Positions 60,012-64,000 of a stretch of 64,000 bases of DNA are shown piece by piece. A program made the translations under genes and the position numbers. Below the pieces are notes generated by a model, which saw only the letters and a list, made by a program, of their open reading frames with translations, was not told the origin of the DNA and searched no databases. The stretch comes from Magnetospirillum sp. 64-120 (GTDB lineage Bacteria; Pseudomonadota; Alphaproteobacteria; Rhodospirillales; Magnetospirillaceae): positions 62,001-126,000 of the forward strand of contig MKVK01000018.1 of the NCBI GenBank assembly GCA_001898825.1. The letters run 5' to 3'. How positions within the stretch are numbered: position 1 is the first letter of the stretch; each line of letters opens with the position of its first letter.

Positions 60012-60995
60012 ATGATCGACGGCCTCGGACGTCACATCACCTATCTGCGTCTGTCGGTCACCGACCGTTGCGATCTGCGCTGCACCTACTGCATGAGTGA
60101 AAACGCCACGTTCCTGCCCCGAAAGGACATATTGTCGTTGGAAGAGATGGCCGTCATCGGTCATACCTTTGCCGCCCTTGGCGTCCGCAAGATTCGGCTG
60201 ACGGGGGGGGAACCGCTGATTCGCCATAACATCACCAGCCTGGTCCGCTCCCTGGGGGCGCTGGTCGGCAGCGGCGAATTGGACGAATTGACCATGACGA
60301 CCAACGGCACCTTGCTGGCCCGTCATGCCGATGAACTGGTTCATGCCGGAATTCGCCGCATCAACGTTTCTCTCGACACGCTTGATCCGGACGCCTTCGC
60401 CGCCATCACCCGACGATACCGTCTGGGCGAGGTCATGAATGGACTTTCCGCCGCCGATGCCGCCGGCCTGAGGATTAAGATCAATCGGGTCATGCAAGCC
60501 GGCGTCAGCGAAGACGACCTGGATCGAATGATCGAGTGGTGCGGACGGCGCGGCTACGATCTGACCTTGATCGAAACCATGCCGTTGGGGGATGCCGGCT
60601 CGGGGAGCAATCCCGTATCGCTGTCGTCGGTACGAGCGGATCTGGCCACGAGATGGCAGCTGTCACCGATGAGCGACCGAACCGGCGGGCCGGCCCGCTA
60701 TTTCCACGTTGCCGAAACCGGCGGGCGGTTAGGTCTCATCACACCGCTTTCCCGCCATTTCTGCGATGATTGCAACCGAGTGCGCGTCAATTGCCGGGGG
60801 GAATTGCGTCTGTGCCTGGGAAGCGGCGCCTCGGTGGATTTGCGTCCTGCCCTCCGCCAATCGGCACCGCAAAAGGCAATGATGGACCTGATCAGGAGCA
60901 GCATCGGCAGCAAGCCCGCCGCTCATGCATTTTCGGCCTTATCCCCCCAGACCGCCACTTGGTCGCATCTGCCGATGCACGCCATCGGCGGATAG
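60012..60995 (+). CDS. moaA: MoaA, molybdopterin biosynthesis radical SAM enzyme
   Basis: The 327-residue protein begins the molybdenum cofactor pathway by converting GTP. Its radical SAM motif is RCDLRCTYCM (Cys20, 24, 27) and the second cluster is in HFCDDCNRVRVNCRGELRLC. The C-terminus ends in the conserved Gly-Gly (HAIGG). The ATG follows gggaggaatcagg. It is divergent from the molybdoenzyme operon and shares its control region, so cofactor supply would rise with the enzyme. No other moa gene is in view, so this is probably a second, inducible copy. Confidence 0.9.
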   Translation: MIDGLGRHITYLRLSVTDRCDLRCTYCMSENATFLPRKDILSLEEMAVIGHTFAALGVRKIRLTGGEPLIRHNITSLVRSLGALVGSGELDELTMTTNGTLLARHADELVHAGIRRINVSLDTLDPDAFAAITRRYRLGEVMNGLSAADAAGLRIKINRVMQAGVSEDDLDRMIEWCGRRGYDLTLIETMPLGDAGSGSNPVSLSSVRADLATRWQLSPMSDRTGGPARYFHVAETGGRLGLITPLSRHFCDDCNRVRVNCRGELRLCLGSGASVDLRPALRQSAPQKAMMDLIRSSIGSKPAAHAFSALSPQTATWSHLPMHAIGG

Positions 60996-61028
60996 TGCAC
61001 CGCAACATACGTTGCGCAGGAAAGCGCC

Positions 61029-61044
61029 GTTACCAAAAGGTAAC
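61029..61044. promoter_or_regulatory. Activator dyad 3
   Basis: GTTACCAAAAGGTAAC is the third copy of the GTTACC-N4-GGTAAC dyad, 34 bases after the moaA stop. It may bind the same regulator for the following ORF, or act as a hairpin after moaA. Confidence 0.5.
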
Positions 61045-61071
61045 GCCAGACTTTTCAATATCGATCAAGTG

Positions 61072-61353
61072 ATGTCTCCCGTCCTGCGGAACGACATCAT
61101 GATCGCGGTATTCAATAATTTGAGCTTTCGCGCCAAGATCGCTCTCATGGTTTTTGGCTTTATCGCACCGATCATGCTCACCGGAACCGCTTACTTCACT
61201 TGGCGGATCTATCAATTGACGGTCACCATCGAAGTGGGTGGCCAGATCAACTTCGTCGATGCCAAGCCGCAAGGCGTCATCCGCTTCCTTGGACAGAACG
61301 AAAAACCGGCACGGGAACTGGCGTTCTTGACAGAGGATGGGAACTCGAGATAG
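61072..61353 (+). CDS. Truncated sensor/chemoreceptor N-terminus
   Basis: A 93-residue ORF with a single membrane helix (about 22-43) and a short periplasmic start (VTIEVGGQINFVDAKPQGVI). The N-terminus (NNLSFRAKIALMVFGFIAPIML) looks like the first segment of a chemoreceptor or sensor kinase. No HAMP or signalling domain follows before the stop. It is probably a fragment. A GTTACC dyad lies 28 bases before its start. Confidence 0.45.
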   Translation: MSPVLRNDIMIAVFNNLSFRAKIALMVFGFIAPIMLTGTAYFTWRIYQLTVTIEVGGQINFVDAKPQGVIRFLGQNEKPARELAFLTEDGNSR

Positions 61354-61436
61354 TCACGTCCCACCGAACCGTCACAACTTCAGGCAGATCATCTCCTGAC
61401 GATGGTCCGTTCGGCCTGCCCCCGAACCTGCGGAGA

Positions 61437-62374
61437 TCAAGGCGTTCCCGCGCTTTTGTTTTCCAGGCAAGCGTCGTCCCGGCACCGCTTCCGTTCCATC
61501 TGAATCGTCGCGTGGCGCAACTCGAATTCGCTCGCCAATATGGCTTGAATATCCGCCAAAACATCCTGGTCCGGGCGACCACCATCCGACGTCGCGTGCA
61601 GAGTGATCAAAGGCTGTTCCGGCGTCAGCGTCCACAAGTGGACGTGATGGATATCGACGAGACCGGGGATTGATGCCACCAACCTGGTCCGCATTTCGTC
61701 AACGTCGATGCCGTCGGGGCGCCTTCCATCAGGACGTGGAAGGCATTGCCCGCCAACCGCCAGGCACCGCGAAGAATCATCAGCGCGACCACGACAGACA
61801 GGATCGGGTCGATCGGAGTCCAGCCGGTCCACAAAATGCCCGCCGCGGCGGCAATGGCTGCGAGCGACCCCAGCAGATCCCCCATCACGTGCAAGGCGGC
61901 GCCGCGCATGTTGAGATTGTTTTGGTCCCCGCCATGCAGGATCAGAAAGCAGACGATATTCACCATCAATCCGGTTGCCGCCACCGCCATCATCGGCCCG
62001 GCCAGCACCGGAACGGGTTGCGACAGGCGACTGATCGCCTCGATGACGATCCAGACGGCGATACCGATCAGGGCGGCGCCGTTGACGAAGGCCGCCAGAA
62101 CCTGGAAGCGATGCAAGCCGTAGGAATGCCGCAGGGTCGCCGGTCGCCGGCTGGCGCGGAAGGCGGCAAACGACAACCCCAGTGCGGCGGCGTCGGTGAC
62201 CATATGCCCGGCATCAGCCAGCAACGCCAACGACCCGGACAAAATGCCGCCGATCACCTCCGCCAGCAAGAAACCGCCGGTCAGCAGCAAGGCCCACAGG
62301 ACCCTTCGCTCGTTGCTTTGGGGATGGGCGTGATCGTGCCCCACGTGGTGGTGACTGTCGTGGTCGGCACTCAT
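61437..62374 (-). pseudogene. CDF-family metal exporter gene with a frame break
   Basis: From 62374 the frame encodes a CzcD/ZitB-type cation diffusion facilitator: a His-rich N-terminus (SHHHVGHDHAHPQ), six membrane helices with ADAGHMVTDAAALG and HVMGDLLGSLAA (the HxxxD-type metal site). After HVLMEGAP the frame runs to a poor end at 61625. The expected continuation (DGIDVDEMRTRLVASIPGL, VDIHHVHLWTLTPEQPLITLHA, ending 61437) is in another frame. Adding one base to the GGGG run at 61716-61719 restores it. It is a true pseudogene or an assembly error. Confidence 0.75.
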
Positions 62375-62440
62375 GATTTTAGATCCAATCATCATGACCA
62401 AGTCGGCGGGGCGTTCGGGAAACTCCCCGCCGCCTTCCGG

Positions 62441-63625
62441 TCAGCAGGTTTCCAGCGCCAGGGCAATGCCCTGGCCGCCGCCGATGCACAGGGTGACGAC
62501 ACCGCGCCGCACGCCGTCACGGCGCATGGAATGGATCAGCCGGGTGGTCAGGACCGCACCGGACGCCCCGATGGGATGGCCGTGGGCGATGGCGCCGCCC
62601 TCGACGTTCACCACGTCTTCGGGCAGCCCCAATTGCCGCAGCACGGCAAGGGCGATGGCGGCAAACGCCTCGTTGATCTCGATGCGCTCGATATCGCCGA
62701 CCGTCCAGCCGGCCCGCTCCAAAGCTTGATGGACGGCGGGAACCGGGCCAAGACCGAACATGCCGGGCTCCACCGCCCCGATGCCGTAGGACAGCAACTT
62801 GGCCGCGGGGGTCAGGCCGTGCCGTTCCGCCCAGCCCCGTTCCGCCAGGATCATCGCGGCGGCACCACTGTTCAGGCCAGGGGCGCTGCCGGCGGTGATG
62901 GTGCCGTCCGGTCGGAAGGCGGGCCTCAGTTTGCTCAACGTCTCGAACGTCGCGTCCGGGCGATTGTGCTCGTCGACGTCAAAAATGGTCGGCCCCTTGC
63001 GACCGGGAATTTCCACCGGCGCGATCTCGGCGGCAAACAACCCGGCGGCTTGGGCGGCGGCGAAGCGTTTCTGCGAACGTTCCGCCCAACGATCCTGATC
63101 CTCGCGACTGATGGCCAGCTTCTTGACCAGATCCTCGGTGTGCCAGCCGGAATGCTGGCCCGAGAAGGCGTCGTTCAGTCCATCGCGCAACACGCTGTCA
63201 TAAACCTGGGCATCGCCCAACCGCTGCCCCCAACGCGTGCTGGCCAGCAGATACGGGGCGAGGTCCATGTTTTCCATGCCGCCGGCAATGGCGCTGTCCA
63301 GGAAGCCCAGCATGATCTCTTGGGCGGCGGAAGCGATGGCCTGGGCGCCGGAACCGCACACCCGGTTGACGGTCATGGCGGGAATCTCGACCGGCAGCCC
63401 GCCATGAATGGCGGCTTGCCGCGCCGGGTTCATCTTGCCGCCGGCTTGAACCACGTTCCCCATGACGACCGTTCCGATCCGGCTTGGGTCAATGCCGGCA
63501 CGATCCAGCACCGCCTTGATCGCCGCCGCCCCCAGATCGCTGGCGGCAACGGTCTTCACCGAACCGCCGAACGTGCCGATGGCCGTGCGGACGGGGGTGC
63601 AAATGACGATTTCACGGTTAGCCAT
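62441..63625 (-). CDS. Acetyl-CoA acetyltransferase (thiolase)
   Basis: The 394-residue thiolase has the nucleophile Cys90 in MTVNRVCGSGAQAI, a NEAF motif (EINEAFAAIAL), GGAIAHGHPIGASG and the second Cys in LCIGGGQG near 380. It condenses or cleaves acetyl-CoA units, as in polyhydroxybutyrate or fatty acid metabolism. The ATG 63625 (MANREIV) fits the family start. No phaB or other pathway gene is adjacent in the window. Confidence 0.9.
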   Translation of the reverse strand: MANREIVICTPVRTAIGTFGGSVKTVAASDLGAAAIKAVLDRAGIDPSRIGTVVMGNVVQAGGKMNPARQAAIHGGLPVEIPAMTVNRVCGSGAQAIASAAQEIMLGFLDSAIAGGMENMDLAPYLLASTRWGQRLGDAQVYDSVLRDGLNDAFSGQHSGWHTEDLVKKLAISREDQDRWAERSQKRFAAAQAAGLFAAEIAPVEIPGRKGPTIFDVDEHNRPDATFETLSKLRPAFRPDGTITAGSAPGLNSGAAAMILAERGWAERHGLTPAAKLLSYGIGAVEPGMFGLGPVPAVHQALERAGWTVGDIERIEINEAFAAIALAVLRQLGLPEDVVNVEGGAIAHGHPIGASGAVLTTRLIHSMRRDGVRRGVVTLCIGGGQGIALALETC

Positions 63626-63758
63626 GATAGCCTCCTGTGGGAACGGACGTAGCATACTCCCGCTGATCGGAACCGCTCAGCGGCGCCCTCAATCGGCGGG
63701 CGCATCCCTCCGGGATGCTTGCCTCCCGCGGCGCAAGCCGCGCGGCCCCTTGGGCCTA

Positions 63759-63795
63759 ACCAAGTCTCGATGAGTCCAACTCATCGAGACTTGGT
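63759..63795. terminator. Long hairpin after the thioredoxin-like gene
   Basis: ACCAAGTCTCGATGAGT and ACTCATCGAGACTTGGT (17-bp perfect arms) flank a 3-base loop. It begins one base after the stop of the minus-strand gene, so it is probably its terminator. No T run follows, so Rho-independence is uncertain. Confidence 0.6.
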
Positions 63796-63796
63796 A

Positions 63797-64000
63797 TCAG
63801 CCGCGCAGCCAGGCCTCAACCTTGTCGGGCTGCGGAATGCCGCCGGCATGGACGACCTTGCCGTCCATGACCACGCCCGGCGTGCTCATGATGCCGAAGC
63901 CCATGATGGTGGCCATGTCGGTGACTTTCTCGACGGCGACGGCGACCCCCAAGGCGGTCGCCTTGTCCTCGATCAGCTTGGCGGTGGTGACGCAATTCTT
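63797..64000 (-). CDS. Thioredoxin-like small disulfide protein (partial)
   Basis: The last 67 residues are visible (KNCVTTAKLIEDKAT, FGIMSTPGVVMDGKVVHAG, DKVEAWLRG). They match the redox-active disulfide family related to thioredoxin (TM0996/MTH895-type), including the cis-Pro TPGVV loop. The first Cys of the CxxC lies beyond the window edge. Relatives often accompany arsenic or permease genes. Confidence 0.75.
   Translation of the reverse strand, partial: KNCVTTAKLIEDKATALGVAVAVEKVTDMATIMGFGIMSTPGVVMDGKVVHAGGIPQPDKVEAWLRG

Noticed and set aside
61670-63652. A 660-residue plus-strand ORF
   Set aside because: It runs antisense to the CDF and thiolase genes, and its sequence is repetitive Gly/Gln/His, typical of a shadow frame.
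1-64000. CRISPR arrays, tRNA, rRNA or insertion sequences
   Set aside because: None were recognised by reading; no regularly spaced repeats, transposase motifs or RNA gene signatures were found.

Overview
The window looks like a high-GC alphaproteobacterium, most like a Rhodospirillales/Magnetospirillum-type facultative anaerobe. The reasons are the GC-rich codon use, a conjugation module of the kind common in alphaproteobacterial integrative elements, and anaerobic respiratory genes. The taxonomic call is inference. I see no rRNA, tRNA or CRISPR array.

Region 1 (1-31.1 kb) is the core of an integrative conjugative element (ICE). It holds DUF736-type accessory genes and a Phd/PemK-like toxin-antitoxin pair with a palindromic operator. 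The transfer switch is a divergent QseC/QseM-like pair, an FseA-like activator split by a +1 frameshift, and an AlpA/RdfS-like excisionase. Then come parA, an RHH gene, DUF2840, traF, a lytic transglycosylase, the relaxase rlxS, traG, a CopG-like gene, trbBCDEJLFGI, a DUF2274 gene and a convergent LysR regulator. Two cargo blocks interrupt this backbone. Between rlxS and traG lie a frame-broken HNH gene and a complete Gabija pair (gajAB). Between the CopG gene and trbB lies a two-gene cassette (cytosolic protein plus four-helix membrane protein) whose layout resembles lambda RexA-RexB. The integrase and att sites are not in view.

Region 2 (31.1-37.4 kb) holds a TauE-like permease, a frame-broken DksA-like gene, a SulP transporter, a universal stress protein, and a chemoreceptor next to a PstS-like binding protein.

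Region 3 (37.7-43.1 kb) is an arsenic operon: arsR, two arsC, acr3, an arsM-arsD fusion and arsA.

Region 4 (43.2-61.0 kb) is the most interesting part. Seventeen genes run on the minus strand, mostly with 4-base overlaps. They encode an Fe-S/NrfD/molybdopterin oxidoreductase (order B-C-A), a TorD-like chaperone, a glycosyltransferase, a methylglyoxal-synthase-fold protein, a multi-cluster ferredoxin, a small cytochrome c, two Mrp ATPases, an unknown protein, a Cys-less rhodanese, a pentaheme cytochrome, a PhnD-like binding protein, a histidine kinase, a GAFTGA-type sigma54 activator and an FKBP-rhodanese lipoprotein. moaA is divergent. The intergenic region carries two opposed sigma54-type promoters and two 16-bp GTTACC-N4-GGTAAC dyads, so the cluster probably drives its own inducible expression and cofactor synthesis. 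The catalytic subunit has Asp where the third Fe-S cysteine is expected. Its substrate cannot be read from sequence; a chalcogen or arsenic oxyanion or sulfur compound is the best guess.

Region 5 (61-64 kb) has a truncated sensor-like ORF, a frame-broken CDF metal exporter, a thiolase and the end of a thioredoxin-like gene. Three genes in the window (HNH, DksA-like, CDF) are each broken by what looks like one missing base in a homopolymer, so base-level accuracy should be confirmed before calling them pseudogenes.
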